Shown here: positions 43,591 to 52,633 of the stretch, piece after piece
How the letters are laid out: every line of letters begins with the position of its first letter
How positions within the stretch are numbered: the first letter of the stretch is position 1
Source of the DNA: Nocardioides soli
GTDB taxonomy: Bacteria > Actinomycetota > Actinomycetes > Propionibacteriales > Nocardioidaceae
Assembly (NCBI RefSeq): GCF_014191495.1
Contig: NZ_JACHWR010000003.1
Coordinates: forward strand, 186,501-250,500
Length of the DNA: 64,000 bases
Reading direction: 5' to 3'
Translations under genes and position numbers: made by a program
The notes under the pieces: generated by a model
Told to the model about the DNA's origin: nothing
What the model saw: only the letters and a program-made list of their open reading frames with translations
The model's database searches: none

Positions 43591-44192
43591 GCGGCCTCCA
43601 GGTGCAGGAGGGTGGACTTGGCCTCGGCGCCGCCGATGTAGCCGCCGAGGCTGCCGTCGGCGCGCAGGACCCGGTGGCAGGGGACCACGACCGGGAGGGG
43701 GTTGGTGGCGCATGCCGTACCGACGGCGCGGACGGCCTTGGGGTTGCCGACGAGCATCGCGACCTCGCCGTAGCTGCGGGTCTGTCCATAGCCGATCGCG
43801 GGGAGATGCCGCTGGACCAGCTGCCGGAAGCCGTGGGACAGCGACAGGTCGAGGTCGAAGGTCGAAGGTGCGACGGTCGCCGGCGAAGTACTCCGCGAGC
43901 TCCCGCGCCACGCGATCGAGCCGGGCCGGTGCCCGCAGGATGCGGGCGGACAGCTTGCGGCCGAGCTCCTCGAGGACCAGATCGTGGTCCTCGCGGGCGA
44001 AGGCCACGCGGACCAGGCCCTTGTCGGTGGCGGCGAGCAGCAGCGGCCCGACGGGACTGTCGACGACGGTGTAGGCGACGTCGAGGATGCCCTCGGCGGC
44101 GGCCTGCGTGACCAATCGGTCGTGGAGGCGGGCCAGGGTCGTGGGCGAGATGAGGGCGGTCAGGCCGCCAACGGCTCTGGCGGCGGTCGTGA
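43587..44192 (-). pseudogene. ogt: Methylated-DNA-protein cysteine methyltransferase gene, frameshifted
   Basis: Two minus-strand frames together give a complete O6-alkylguanine-DNA methyltransferase. The N-terminal part LDVAYTVVDSPVGPLLLAAT to EYFAGDRRTFDL is in one frame; the C-terminal part, from FDLDLSLSHGFRQL through SYGEVAMLVGNPKAVRAVG to the active-site PCHRV and GGYIGG, is in another. They meet at 43853-43866, where GGTCGAA is present twice in tandem; removing one copy restores a single frame. The 5' end is unclear: the only in-frame start near the conserved region is TTG at about 44192, with no ribosome site. The repair protein is probably not made. Confidence 0.82.
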
Positions 44193-44385
44193 CCTGCAAA
44201 CGGGGGTGGGCCCGGTCGTGATCGGGCCCCGGTCGAAGGTGTCGAGAGGTGGTGCGGCCAGTGGGAGGGCGGCGGGAGCCACCCGGGGATGAGGGCGAAA
44301 CGAGATCTGAGCCATTCGCCCGCGGATGCCGTGCGACGGAAACTAGTGTGCGTGCCCAGCGGTCATACGACTCTTGGGGGAGAAG

Positions 44386-45111
44386 ATGCTGCGCAAGCTC
44401 ACCGCTTCCAGCGTGTGCATGGCGGTCGCCGCATTCGCAGGTCTGAGCATGCCCGCGTTGAGCCCCGCCTCTGGGATCGCGCCCGACGGAAGGATTCACG
44501 TCGACCGGCGCGGCGTTCTCTACGAGGGCTGCAACGACGTCGACTACTCCTGGAGCATCAACCTGCCCTATGGCGCCGCGTCCTGGTCGATGACCGTGAC
44601 CCTCGAAGGCCCGGACGGCACAGAGGTCGACTCGGACTACGAGTATGACAACCACGGCGGCTACGGAAGCGGCTCGTTTCAGATCTGCGACTGGGAGGAG
44701 CCCGGCCGCTACTACATCGACGTGGACGCCTCGTATCTCGATGAAGACTACGACGAGCGCTTTCTGTGGGTAGACGCACCGAGCTTCTCCATGAAGCGGC
44801 CCAAGAGCCGAACCCAGATCTCAGTCCACCCGACTCGCAATCTGCACCGCGGACAACTCGTCACCATGAAGGTCACCAGTCGGGGTCAAAAGCCCTACGG
44901 CTACTTCCGACTGCCCTACGTCAACGTCGTCATTCAGGTCCGGCACGGCAGCGGAGCGTGGCGCAACATCAGGTGGACGAAGAGCATCACCGGTCGCAAC
45001 GGCACCGCGACCATACGCGGCAAGTACACCGGTCGCGTCGCCGTTCGAGCGCGCACGGTCGGCGGGGGCGCGTACAAGTCGTCGAACTCCCGCGTGATTC
45101 ACCTGCGCTGA
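44386..45111 (+). CDS. Secreted protein of unknown function
   Basis: A 241-residue protein with a signal peptide (MLRKLTASSVCMAVAAFAGL) probably cleaved near PAS. The mature part has two apparent beta-sandwich segments: a first one rich in Tyr/Asp (residues 35-125, with a Cys pair near 50 and 95) and a basic second one (TQISVHPTRNLHRGQLVTMK onward) resembling Ig-like domains of secreted actinobacterial proteins. GGGGGAG lies directly before ATG 44386. No enzyme motif is seen. Confidence 0.75.
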   Translation: MLRKLTASSVCMAVAAFAGLSMPALSPASGIAPDGRIHVDRRGVLYEGCNDVDYSWSINLPYGAASWSMTVTLEGPDGTEVDSDYEYDNHGGYGSGSFQICDWEEPGRYYIDVDASYLDEDYDERFLWVDAPSFSMKRPKSRTQISVHPTRNLHRGQLVTMKVTSRGQKPYGYFRLPYVNVVIQVRHGSGAWRNIRWTKSITGRNGTATIRGKYTGRVAVRARTVGGGAYKSSNSRVIHLR

Positions 45112-45202
45112 CTCCGAACCATGACCGCGGCCAGTGGCGGGCGCTGTGCCACTCATCGCATGGAGAGGGTCGGTGTCGCGTTCCGTGTGTGCACGTGAGA
45201 AC

Positions 45203-46114
45203 TCAAGGACACAGGCGCGCTGTCGCCCAGGGGGAGTCGGGATCGGCGCGCAACGCCTCCTCGTCGAACCCCAGATCGCTGATCGCACGGAGGCTCGGTG
45301 CGGAGCGGACCAGGTGCGCCAGGTGCACCACCCGCATGTCGCGCGTCTCGTGGTCGACCGCGCCGCAGTGGATGGTCCAGTCCTCGCCGCGCTCCTCGTC
45401 CGACTGACGCGCTGCCCACAGGACGGCCTCGCCGTCGTCGACGACGTGGCTGCAGGAGAACGCCCGGTGGTCCGGCGGCACGGGGAAGGTCCACTCCGGG
45501 TCCGGCGCGAGTCCGCCGGTGTGGTCGATGGGGACCCGCCACTCGCGAGGCTGCAGTTCGTCGAGCATCTCGTCCGCCCCCGGCTGCCACGCGAACACGC
45601 CGCTGTGGTCCGGCCACACGATCGCCAGGGCGTCCTGCGGGCGGCGATGGAACCACGCCGACCAGGTGACCGTCTCCTCGAGCGCGTCGTCATCGACCTG
45701 CTCGATCGCGACCGGCACGCCGGCCAGCACGTCCTCGAGAGCGTCGCCGGGGGCGAGGCGGCGGCCGTCGATGACCCGTTGGGCCACGTCGTTGAGGGCG
45801 CTGTGCAGCACGCGGTGGTCGAGTCCGGACATCAGCAGCTCCGGGTGACCGCAGCGATGCCCCAGGCCGACCGTGTACGCGAACGCAGGTCCTGGTTCGT
45901 CGTGGTCGTCGAACCAGGGGTCGTCGTGATCGGGGTGGCTGCAGTCAGCCTCCCCGCCGACCAGGATCACCTGCCATCCGTGCTCGAGGACCGTGTCGAT
46001 CGTGTGACGGTCCAGCTCGTCGTAGGCGTCGTCCGGCCGACAGATGTGGCAGTCGCACCCGCGCGCCGCGGGAAGCGGGCCCATCCACGGCGTGTCGTTC
46101 CCGGCTCGTGACAT
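45203..46114 (-). CDS. DUF4262-domain protein
   Basis: A 303-residue cytosolic protein. It starts with a Cys-rich segment, RGCDCHICRPDD, followed by IDTVLEHGWQVILVGG and the DUF4262 core AFAYTVGLGHRCGHPELLMSGL; the C-terminal third is a separate acidic domain. Its function is unknown. ATG 46114 has GAGGAGG upstream. The next gene (46231) is divergent. Confidence 0.8.
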   Translation of the reverse strand: MSRAGNDTPWMGPLPAARGCDCHICRPDDAYDELDRHTIDTVLEHGWQVILVGGEADCSHPDHDDPWFDDHDEPGPAFAYTVGLGHRCGHPELLMSGLDHRVLHSALNDVAQRVIDGRRLAPGDALEDVLAGVPVAIEQVDDDALEETVTWSAWFHRRPQDALAIVWPDHSGVFAWQPGADEMLDELQPREWRVPIDHTGGLAPDPEWTFPVPPDHRAFSCSHVVDDGEAVLWAARQSDEERGEDWTIHCGAVDHETRDMRVVHLAHLVRSAPSLRAISDLGFDEEALRADPDSPWATARLCP

Positions 46115-46230
46115 CGCACCTCCTCGTGTCGGAGTCGGTTGTACCGCGCCCGGAGGTGGTGGCGCTCGGCTATCCACAGGCCGCCTCCTGCGCATTGCGC
46201 AGCAGAGCGGCTGATCGCAGCCTTGTCGTC

Positions 46231-46764
46231 ATGGGCTACCAGACCGACTTCATCGGCTATCTGCAGATCGAGCCACCCCTCGGGCCGCGCGAGATCTCCT
46301 TCATCAACCGCATCTCCGGATCGCTGTTCCTCCACGAGTCCGAAGGCGGACTGCGGGTGGCCGACGAGGACGACGAGGTGCTCCGCGATCTCACCAAGCA
46401 TGCCCCGCGCGGGTGGTCCAACTGGGCCGTGTGTCCCCAAGGCTGCTGTCTCAGCTACGACGGCGGTGACAAGGCGAACCACATGGTGCCGTGGCTCACG
46501 TTCCTGATGGACACCTTCCTGGTGCCGGGCGCCGCAGCCGAGGGCATCGAGGGGATGACCTGTGACCACATCCTGACCGGCATGGTTGTCGGCTCTCGTC
46601 GCGACACCCGAGAGCTCTACTCGATCACCGCCCGAGACAACGACGTCGAGGTCGAGCTCATGTGGCCAGGCAATCCGCAGTGGAGCGACTACCCGCGGCT
46701 GGCGTATCAGACCAGGATCGATCGCTTCCGAGACTGGGTGGCCGACCGGAAGGCGCGCGGATAG
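46231..46764 (+). CDS. Hypothetical cytosolic protein
   Basis: A 177-residue protein, MGYQTDFIGYLQIEPPLGPRE at the start. The composition is balanced (Trp, Tyr, Phe and acidic residues spread evenly) and codon use is normal, so it looks genuine. Short motifs such as VCPQGCCLSYDGGDKANHM and DWVADRK are reminiscent of small conserved proteins of actinobacteria and phages, but no function can be assigned. A longer frame begins at 46108 and overlaps the divergent gene. Confidence 0.65.
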   Translation: MGYQTDFIGYLQIEPPLGPREISFINRISGSLFLHESEGGLRVADEDDEVLRDLTKHAPRGWSNWAVCPQGCCLSYDGGDKANHMVPWLTFLMDTFLVPGAAAEGIEGMTCDHILTGMVVGSRRDTRELYSITARDNDVEVELMWPGNPQWSDYPRLAYQTRIDRFRDWVADRKARG

Positions 46765-47370
46765 GGAGAGCGCCGCAGGGTTTGGGACCCTCGGCCCTCG
46801 TCGCGACGATCGAGCCCGGTTCCGACCACCCGTCAGCTCGCCCGGCCTACCAACGGCTCGGCCTTCGCGAGCGTGATGAGCGTCGTGCCGCGTCGTGCCG
46901 GGCGCAAGCGACCGGTGCCCAAGGACAGCTCAGCCATGTCACCGCCGCCGTTGTGTCGCATGCACGAGGCCCGCGGACTCCTAGCGAAACCGAGGCGATC
47001 CTCGGGGGCTCTCCCAACTCGGCCCGTCTTCCGCGTGCTAGTGGTCGTCGCTGGAAGTTCCTCGGGGGTGGCCCGTGCTCGGGGTGCGTGCATCGCAAGG
47101 CGCCGGAGCGCGGCTCTACTTGCTCGTCCAGCAAGCGACGGCAACGCCGCGAGGTGCGTGCCCGGGGTGCGGGCCAACCGAAGAACTTCCGGTGATGACC
47201 ACTAGTCGTTTGAAGGGCTACGGCCCTCCGCCGATCAAGAACGGGAAGCACTGCGGTGGATCCCTGCGTCAGTCATCACCTGGGTCAAGCAGCACGAGCG
47301 CGCGGCCGGCTGAGGAGTGCGGCTAGGCTCCGACGCGGGCGAGTACGGCCCGCTCGAGGCGACGAGCGTC
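46765..47370. other. 606-bp stretch without a recognisable gene
   Basis: Several overlapping frames are open on both strands, but all are Arg/Ser/Pro-rich and none has a good ribosome site or known motif. A plus-strand frame at 47075-47326 contains a single CPGC pair. The stretch may be decayed coding DNA at the left side of the accessory region; nothing firmer can be said. Confidence 0.5.
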
Positions 47371-47784
47371 TCAGGCGAGAAGGACTCGCGCCTTCACGAT
47401 CAGCGAAGCGCTGGCTCGCTCGGCCTTCTTCCGCGCATCGGCGTTGATCAAGGCCGTTGAGTAGTGGGCCGTGTCCTTCAGATCGAGGAGGGTGGTGAGG
47501 TGCTTGCTCGGCTTGTCGTCCGGGATCGCGCTGCGGAGGAAGCCGATGGCTCCCGCGTGGTCCTCGCCGCGCCATCGCTCGCCGACGGCGCCGGCCCCGA
47601 TCGCATCGGCGGCTGAGATCCCCGCGAGGACATAGAGCGAGACGGCGACCTTGGCGGCGTAGGTGTCATCGACGTCGGAGCCGACCAGTTCGCCGGCCTC
47701 ATGGCATTTGCGCGCGTAGTCGAGTCGCTGCCTGCCCTGTGCGCGATTGAACGCCTCGGTCCTGCCTCGGCTCGAGCGGCTCAT
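47371..47784 (-). CDS. HEPN-domain protein (SAV_6107-like)
   Basis: A 137-residue all-helical protein. The C-terminal part HLTTLLDLKDTAHYSTALI matches HEPN proteins of the SAV_6107 type that pair with nucleotidyltransferases. The strict R-x4-6-H RNase motif is not present (K-D-T-A-H instead). It overlaps the nucleotidyltransferase gene by four bases (ATGA at 47781-47784), so the two form one unit, most likely a toxin-antitoxin pair or a substrate-binding partner. Confidence 0.75.
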   Translation of the reverse strand: MSRSSRGRTEAFNRAQGRQRLDYARKCHEAGELVGSDVDDTYAAKVAVSLYVLAGISAADAIGAGAVGERWRGEDHAGAIGFLRSAIPDDKPSKHLTTLLDLKDTAHYSTALINADARKKAERASASLIVKARVLLA

Positions 47785-48377
47785 CCGACGCGCTCCGTTT
47801 TGTTCATGAGGTCGAGTCCGTCGCGGCGGATGCTGTCAACCAGCGGGTCGCCATCCTTGGTCATCCTTGTCCACGCCGACTCGCTGACGACGACGAGCTG
47901 CGCGTGGTTGCCGGTCCACCGGGCCACGGAAGACCGGAGCGCCTCGATGTCTGGGTCCGTTGGCGCGGAGTCATCTCGGTGGACGATCAGGATGTCGATG
48001 TCGGACGCGGCGTCGCCGTCGCCTCGGGCTGCGGAACCGAAGAGCGTGGTCTGCTTCGGCGGCTGCTCCCAGGTGCCCAGGAGGTCGCCGAGGCGCTGGA
48101 GCAGGGAGCTGCGGATGCCGACGAGGACCTCGACGGCCGGCCAAGCGAGGTGCTCGCGATTGGCCTCGTAGAGGATCGACGAGCCGGCGCGCTCAGCCGT
48201 GATGATGCCGGTCTCGGTGAGTCGATCGAGCACCGTCGCGACGCCGGGGATGCTGCCTCGGCGCGCAAGGCGCTGCACCTGTCGGCCGGTGATCGGCTTG
48301 CCGGCTCGGGCCAGGACCTCAAGCACAGCGCCGTCAAGCGACGGCACGACAGTCTCGTAGGGAGCGGACACATCCAC
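47781..48377 (-). CDS. Winged-helix/minimal nucleotidyltransferase fusion protein
   Basis: A 198-residue protein. Residues 1-75 form a winged helix (AVLEVLARAGKPITGRQVQRLA, VLDRLTETGIITAERAG). The second half is a minimal nucleotidyltransferase with FGSAARGDGDAASDIDILIV, the complete GS-x10-DxD motif. In MNT/HEPN systems the nucleotidyltransferase AMPylates and silences the HEPN toxin; the winged helix would allow the same protein to regulate its own promoter. The promoter region upstream is unusually AT-rich (TAAAAATAACAGACATGTG). Confidence 0.85.
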   Translation of the reverse strand: MDVSAPYETVVPSLDGAVLEVLARAGKPITGRQVQRLARRGSIPGVATVLDRLTETGIITAERAGSSILYEANREHLAWPAVEVLVGIRSSLLQRLGDLLGTWEQPPKQTTLFGSAARGDGDAASDIDILIVHRDDSAPTDPDIEALRSSVARWTGNHAQLVVVSESAWTRMTKDGDPLVDSIRRDGLDLMNKTERVG

Positions 48378-48441
48378 GTGCTAAAAATAACAGACATGTG
48401 TCTGAAATAGTTGTCGGCCAATCTGGCGTGCGCGTATCGAG

Positions 48442-48858
48442 ATGGGTTCGCTCACAGCGAGCACTCCCGTGGTGGTCCTCGGACAGGCGAAGTGCATTCT
48501 GCCGAGTTCGTCGGTATCACCGGAGCAAGTCGCGCGCGTGGTCGCGCGGCTGCGCCGGGACTGGCTCGGCGTCTATGTCACCACAGGATCCTTCTCGCGG
48601 CAGGCCCAGGTCGAGATCATCGACGACCAGTACCCGGTCGTCTTGATCTCCGGCGGCACGCTGGCAGCTGCGGTGCGGCAGATGGCGCAGGCCAACGACG
48701 GCGGCGATCTGGAAGCCCTCCTGGAGTCCACGATCGACGGACACGGCACGGTGGCCACGCATCGTCGACCCGAGGAAGTCCTCTCGATGCAGGTGTGTCG
48801 GGCACACCTCGCGCGTGGGCTGCACTGGGTACGCACAACAACGAAGAACGGCGCCTGA
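48442..48858 (+). pseudogene. C-terminal fragment of a restriction-endonuclease-like protein
   Basis: A 138-codon frame. TPVVVLGQAKC contains the Q-x-K half of a PD-(D/E)xK nuclease site, and RLRRDWLGVYVTTGSFSRQAQVEIIDDQYPVVLISGG resembles the end of Mrr-type restriction nucleases. The N-terminal specificity part and the first half of the catalytic domain are missing, and no methylase is nearby. It is most likely a remnant; translation from ATG 48442 cannot be excluded. Confidence 0.6.
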
Positions 48859-49256
48859 CGCTGGAAGACGTCGAAAGACGTTTTCGCAGGACAGGCGCCG
48901 TTTCAGGCACCCAGCCGCAGGTCAGCGAGACCCGGAATCAGATGTCGTAGTTCTGACCGCACCTGTACCCTGACCTGCGCAAACGTCGAATAGGCAGATA
49001 GGCAGGGGGTCGGGCCGCGATGGGGCCGCACGCGGCCAGTCGCCGCGCGCGGACGCCACTGGCCGTGTCGGCGGCCATGAAATTCTGCCCGGAGACGGCC
49101 ACGAAACTGCCCGCTGGCGGACATGAAACCTGCCCGGTGGCGGTCATGGGATCTGCCCGACACGACGTCGTCTGCCTCACCGGCTCCGACGGTTGAGGCC
49201 CCTCCTCAGGTGCGATCGGCGGTGCTGAAGCGCCCGTCGCCCTGAGGAGGGACAAC

Positions 49257-50801
49257 TTGAAGTCTGCCGAGGAGATCATGGAAATCCTGGATGCCTACGA
49301 CCTGACAGGGTCGTTGCGTGATGCCGGCGAGCTGGCCGGATGCTCGCACCACACGGTCAAGCACTACGTGGACCGCCGTGCTGCCGGGGGTGAGCTGGAC
49401 AAGGCCGTGACTCGGCCGCAGTTGATCGATGAGTACCTGCCCAAGGTCGAGGAGTGGGTCGAGCGGTCCAAGGGCAAGGTCCGTGCCGACAGAGCGCACG
49501 AGAAGCTGCTCGCGATGGGCTACAAGGGTTCGGAGCGCACCACCCGTCGTGCGGTCGCATCGGTGAAGAAGTCATACCGGTCAGGACATGTGCGGGTCCA
49601 CCGGCCCTGGGTCACCGAGCCGGGGATGTGGCTGCAGTACGACTACGGCGACGGACCTGTCGTCGACGGCGTCAAGACGGTTCTGTTCGTGGCGTGGCTG
49701 GCGTGGTCGCGGTTCCGGGTCGTGATCGCGCTGCGCGATAAGACCATGCCGTCCGTGTTCGCCGCGCTGGACCAGACCTTCCGCCGGTTGGGTGGGGTGC
49801 CGACCTACGTGCTGACCGACAACGAGAAGACCGTCACGACCGAGCACATCGCCGGGATCCCGGTCCGCAACGGACAGCTCGTCACCTTCGCCGAGCACTA
49901 CTCGGTCGTGGTCCACACCTGTGTGCCGGCGGATCCGGCGTCCAAGGGCGGCACCGAGTCGTCGGTGAAGATCAGCAAGGCCGACCTGGTGCCCAAGGAC
50001 ACCAACCTGCGTGAGGAGTACGCGTCGTTTAGCGAGCTCGAGGAGGCGTGTGAGGCGTTCTGTCAGAAGGTCAACACCCGGGCTCACCGGACCACGAAGC
50101 GGCCACCGGTCGAGATGTTGGCCGAAGAGCGGACACGGCTACACCCGGTCCCGACACAGCCGCACACAGTCGCGTTCGGCACCACCCGGGTAGTGCCGGG
50201 CAACACGCCGATGGTGATGTTCGAGTCCGGCCAGTACTCGGTGCCACACACCCTGCTCGGCGCCACGGTGTGGGTTCGTGCCCAAGGACTCGGCGACGGC
50301 GAGGAGGTCGTCATCGTTCACGTCGGCGAGGACGGACCCGCCGAGGTCGCCCGCCACGCGCGCGCGACGCCGGGCACGCCGAGGATCAACGACGAGCACT
50401 TCCCACCGCAGCCGGAAGGTCCGTTGAACCGGCAGCCGCGAGCGAAGAACCCAGCGGAAGCCGAGTTCCTCGACCTGGGCGAGGGCGCCCGCCTGTGGCT
50501 GGTCGAGGCCGCTGCGGCGGGCACGCCGCGGATGAGGGTCAAGATGGCCGAAGCCCTCAGCCTGGCCAAGCTGTTCGACCCCGTCGAGGTCGACTGGGCA
50601 CTCGGCCACGCCGCCGTCCACGGCCGGTTCGCCGAGGCCGATCTGTCCTCGATCCTCGACCACCACGCCCGGCAACCCGCTGTTGGCGAGCACCGTGCCG
50701 GCGAAGAACGGTCGCTGACCCAGGGCACCGCCGGATGGGCACGTCTCGGCCAGCACGACAGCCAGCACGACAGCCGCGAGGGGAACGAGGTGACCCGATG
50801 A
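49257..50801 (+). CDS. istA: IS21-family transposase IstA
   Basis: A 514-residue transposase. An N-terminal helix-turn-helix (GSLRDAGELAGCSHHTVKHYV) precedes the DDE core: Asp in LQYDYGDGPVV, Asp in YVLTDNEKTV and Glu in KGGTESSVK. The start is TTG 49257 with GAGGAGGG seven bases upstream. Its stop overlaps the istB start (ATGA at 50798). Confidence 0.95.
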   Translation: MKSAEEIMEILDAYDLTGSLRDAGELAGCSHHTVKHYVDRRAAGGELDKAVTRPQLIDEYLPKVEEWVERSKGKVRADRAHEKLLAMGYKGSERTTRRAVASVKKSYRSGHVRVHRPWVTEPGMWLQYDYGDGPVVDGVKTVLFVAWLAWSRFRVVIALRDKTMPSVFAALDQTFRRLGGVPTYVLTDNEKTVTTEHIAGIPVRNGQLVTFAEHYSVVVHTCVPADPASKGGTESSVKISKADLVPKDTNLREEYASFSELEEACEAFCQKVNTRAHRTTKRPPVEMLAEERTRLHPVPTQPHTVAFGTTRVVPGNTPMVMFESGQYSVPHTLLGATVWVRAQGLGDGEEVVIVHVGEDGPAEVARHARATPGTPRINDEHFPPQPEGPLNRQPRAKNPAEAEFLDLGEGARLWLVEAAAAGTPRMRVKMAEALSLAKLFDPVEVDWALGHAAVHGRFAEADLSSILDHHARQPAVGEHRAGEERSLTQGTAGWARLGQHDSQHDSREGNEVTR

Positions 50802-51592
50802 CGACCAAGACCACCACACCATCGATGGCGTCCGCGCCGCCGTTGCCGGCCGAGTTGGAGGACCTCTTGCGGCGGCTTCGGCTGCCCCACATCCGTCGCC
50901 ACGCACCGGAGGTCGTCGCGACCGCGAAGGCCCAACGCTGGGAGCCCGCCGAGGTGCTCAAGGCTCTGTTCGCCGAGGAGGTCGCCGGAAGGGAACGCTC
51001 CGCACTGGCCACCCGCAGGGCGGCTGCGGGGTTCCCGACCGGGAAGACGTTCGATGCGTGGCAGCCCGAGGCATCCTCGATCCCGGCACCGACCCAGCAG
51101 GCACTCCGCACCCTGGAATGGGTCCACCGTCGGGAAAACCTCGTCGTGTGCGGGCCGTCGGGGACCGGGAAGACGTTCCTACTGGAGGCACTCGGTCACC
51201 AAGCCGTCGAGGCCGGGTTGAAGGTCGCCTGGTTCACCCTGGAAGACCTCGGGGTCCTGCTGCGCCGCCATCGTGCCGACGACACGGTGTCCAAGGCCAT
51301 CGCCCGTGTGCTGCGCGCCGATCTCGTTGTCGTCGACGACATCGGCCTGTTGCCGGTCGCCCAGGATGCCGCCGAGGGGCTCTACCGGCTCGTCGACGCC
51401 GCCTACGAGAAGCGGTCGGTCGCGATCAGCTCGAACCTGCACCCGTCCGGGTTCGACGAGCTGATGCCCAAGACGCTGGCGACCGCCACCGTCGACCGGC
51501 TACTGCACCACGCCCACGTGTGCCAGACCAGCGGAGACTCCGTGCGACTTACCCAGGCACTCGCCGGCCGAGGGGTGAGTCCCTTGAGCTGA
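50798..51592 (+). CDS. istB: IS21-family AAA+ helper ATPase IstB
   Basis: A 264-residue DnaC-like ATPase. Walker A is VVCGPSGTGKTFLLEAL, Walker B is DLVVVDDIGLLPV and the sensor region is VAISSNLHPSGFDELM. IstB assembles IstA at the target and sets its site choice. ATG 50798 is translationally coupled to istA. Confidence 0.95.
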   Translation: MTTKTTTPSMASAPPLPAELEDLLRRLRLPHIRRHAPEVVATAKAQRWEPAEVLKALFAEEVAGRERSALATRRAAAGFPTGKTFDAWQPEASSIPAPTQQALRTLEWVHRRENLVVCGPSGTGKTFLLEALGHQAVEAGLKVAWFTLEDLGVLLRRHRADDTVSKAIARVLRADLVVVDDIGLLPVAQDAAEGLYRLVDAAYEKRSVAISSNLHPSGFDELMPKTLATATVDRLLHHAHVCQTSGDSVRLTQALAGRGVSPLS

Positions 51593-51724
51593 GTGCTCTG
51601 GTCGGTGGTGGCCGCAAGCCCACTGGGCAGATCCCATGGCCACCACCGGGCAGTTCTCGTGACCGTCAGCGGGCAGGTCTCACGACCGCCCCTGGGCAGT
51701 TCCTACTGTCCCTTGACATGGCCG

Positions 51725-52088
51725 ACCTCGGTGGACCCGGAATGAGGCATCGCACTGATCGCGGTGAGGCTCGGGTGCTCTATCGGGCGGTGCGCAGCGT
51801 GGACCAAGTCAACGATCGGGTCTGCTGCACGATCGGGTGACAGGTCAAGGTGTCACCCATCCGTGCAGCAAACCCTCAGGCAAGAGTGGAGGCGGCGGTG
51901 GCCCGCGAGCTGGCACGCCGGTATGGCGTGTGACCTCCGCCCGGCGTCGGTGTACGCGTGTTTGAACGCCATGGGATGGTGCGCCGACTGGACTGATCGC
52001 CGAGGTTGGTGCCGGGCGTAGGGTTGAGGTGAGTGACCGGCGATAAGGCCTCCGCCCGGAGGTCGGTGTCGGTCGAGAGGCGGACGTC
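51725..52088. other. 364-bp non-coding stretch with a large inverted repeat
   Basis: No convincing gene. It contains two 20-bp arms, 51823-51842 and 51851-51870, that pair at 17 of 20 positions around an 8-base loop, starting TGCTGCACG and ending CGTGCAGCA. The left arm recurs as a direct repeat at 60899-60918. Confidence 0.6.
51823..51870. repeat. Inverted repeat; left arm repeated at 60899
   Basis: The left arm contains GCTGCACGATCGGGTGACAG (51824-51843). The right arm is its imperfect inverse. The same 20-mer with one change (C for G at position 12) occurs in the same direction at 60899-60918, right behind the last accessory gene. The repeat may be a recombination or element-end sequence. 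Confidence 0.7.
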
Positions 52089-52631
52089 ATGACGACGTCG
52101 AAGGGGCTCATGCATCCCTCCGAAATCGCCCCCGTGGGTCGCGGCCCGCTGCGGCTCAACATGGCCGAGCATCCCGGCAAGAATCGTCTCGATGGCGCGT
52201 GGTGGCCCCAGAGCCGCGACTTGGCGGTGGAGCTGGCCGACCTGGTCGACCACATCCCCCCGCGGTTCGGCCGGGTCGCGCGCGTGCTGTTCTCCCCGCC
52301 CGACTGGGATCCCGGGCCGCGCCGTGTTCCGGTCGCCGGCGGCTACGTGAAGGTCGGCTCGTTTCCTCGCGACGACAGCCACCTGATCGACCTCACGATG
52401 TCGGACCGGACCGTGCTCCACGTCCTGGTCGTGCCAACCGGCTTCACCGCGGGCCAGGGCGAGGAGGCACTGTTGGCTGCTGCGACCTCCGGAAACGCGC
52501 ACTCGGCAAACGACCTCCTCGCAGAGGTCGTGGACTCGCCTGATGTCGACCCCACGGGTCACTGGACCGACGACGGTGGGTCCTGGTGGAGACGGAGCCC
52601 GATGCCACCGTCGTTCCGGACAGGCAGCTGA
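52089..52631 (+). CDS. DUF5994-family protein (copy 1)
   Basis: A 180-residue protein. DUF5994 signatures are RLDGAWWPQSRDLAVELADLVDHIP, VLFSPPDWDPGPRRV and GYVKVGSFPRDDSHLIDLTM. The function is unknown. A second member lies at 54230 on the opposite strand. The 21 bases around both starts (52079-52099 here) are identical and include the palindrome CGTCATGACG over the ATG, so the two genes may share control. Confidence 0.85.
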   Translation: MTTSKGLMHPSEIAPVGRGPLRLNMAEHPGKNRLDGAWWPQSRDLAVELADLVDHIPPRFGRVARVLFSPPDWDPGPRRVPVAGGYVKVGSFPRDDSHLIDLTMSDRTVLHVLVVPTGFTAGQGEEALLAAATSGNAHSANDLLAEVVDSPDVDPTGHWTDDGGSWWRRSPMPPSFRTGS

Positions 52632-52633
52632 CA

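Larger units (their letters stand above)
49060..51724 (+). mobile_element. Complete IS21-family insertion sequence with 6-bp target duplication
   Basis: The element runs from TGTC at 49066 to GACA at 51718 (2653 bp). The direct duplication TGGCCG flanks it at 49060-49065 and 51719-51724. Each end carries four imperfect repeats of about 22 bp that end in CTGCCC (left: to 49090, 49112, 49135, 49158; right: inverted, between 51625 and 51698), the transposase-binding array typical of IS21. istA and istB inside are intact, so the element may be active. Confidence 0.93.

Noticed and set aside
43587-44192. Programmed frameshifting in ogt
   Set aside because: The shift coincides with an exact 7-bp tandem duplication and the gene also lacks a good start, which fits mutation.
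46833-47251. Overlapping minus-strand frames in the gene-poor stretch
   Set aside because: Composition is typical of GC-rich noise, no ribosome site, no motif.
47075-47326. Plus-strand 83-codon frame with CPGC
   Set aside because: A single Cys pair and Ser/Pro-rich tail do not support a zinc protein or a transposase fragment.
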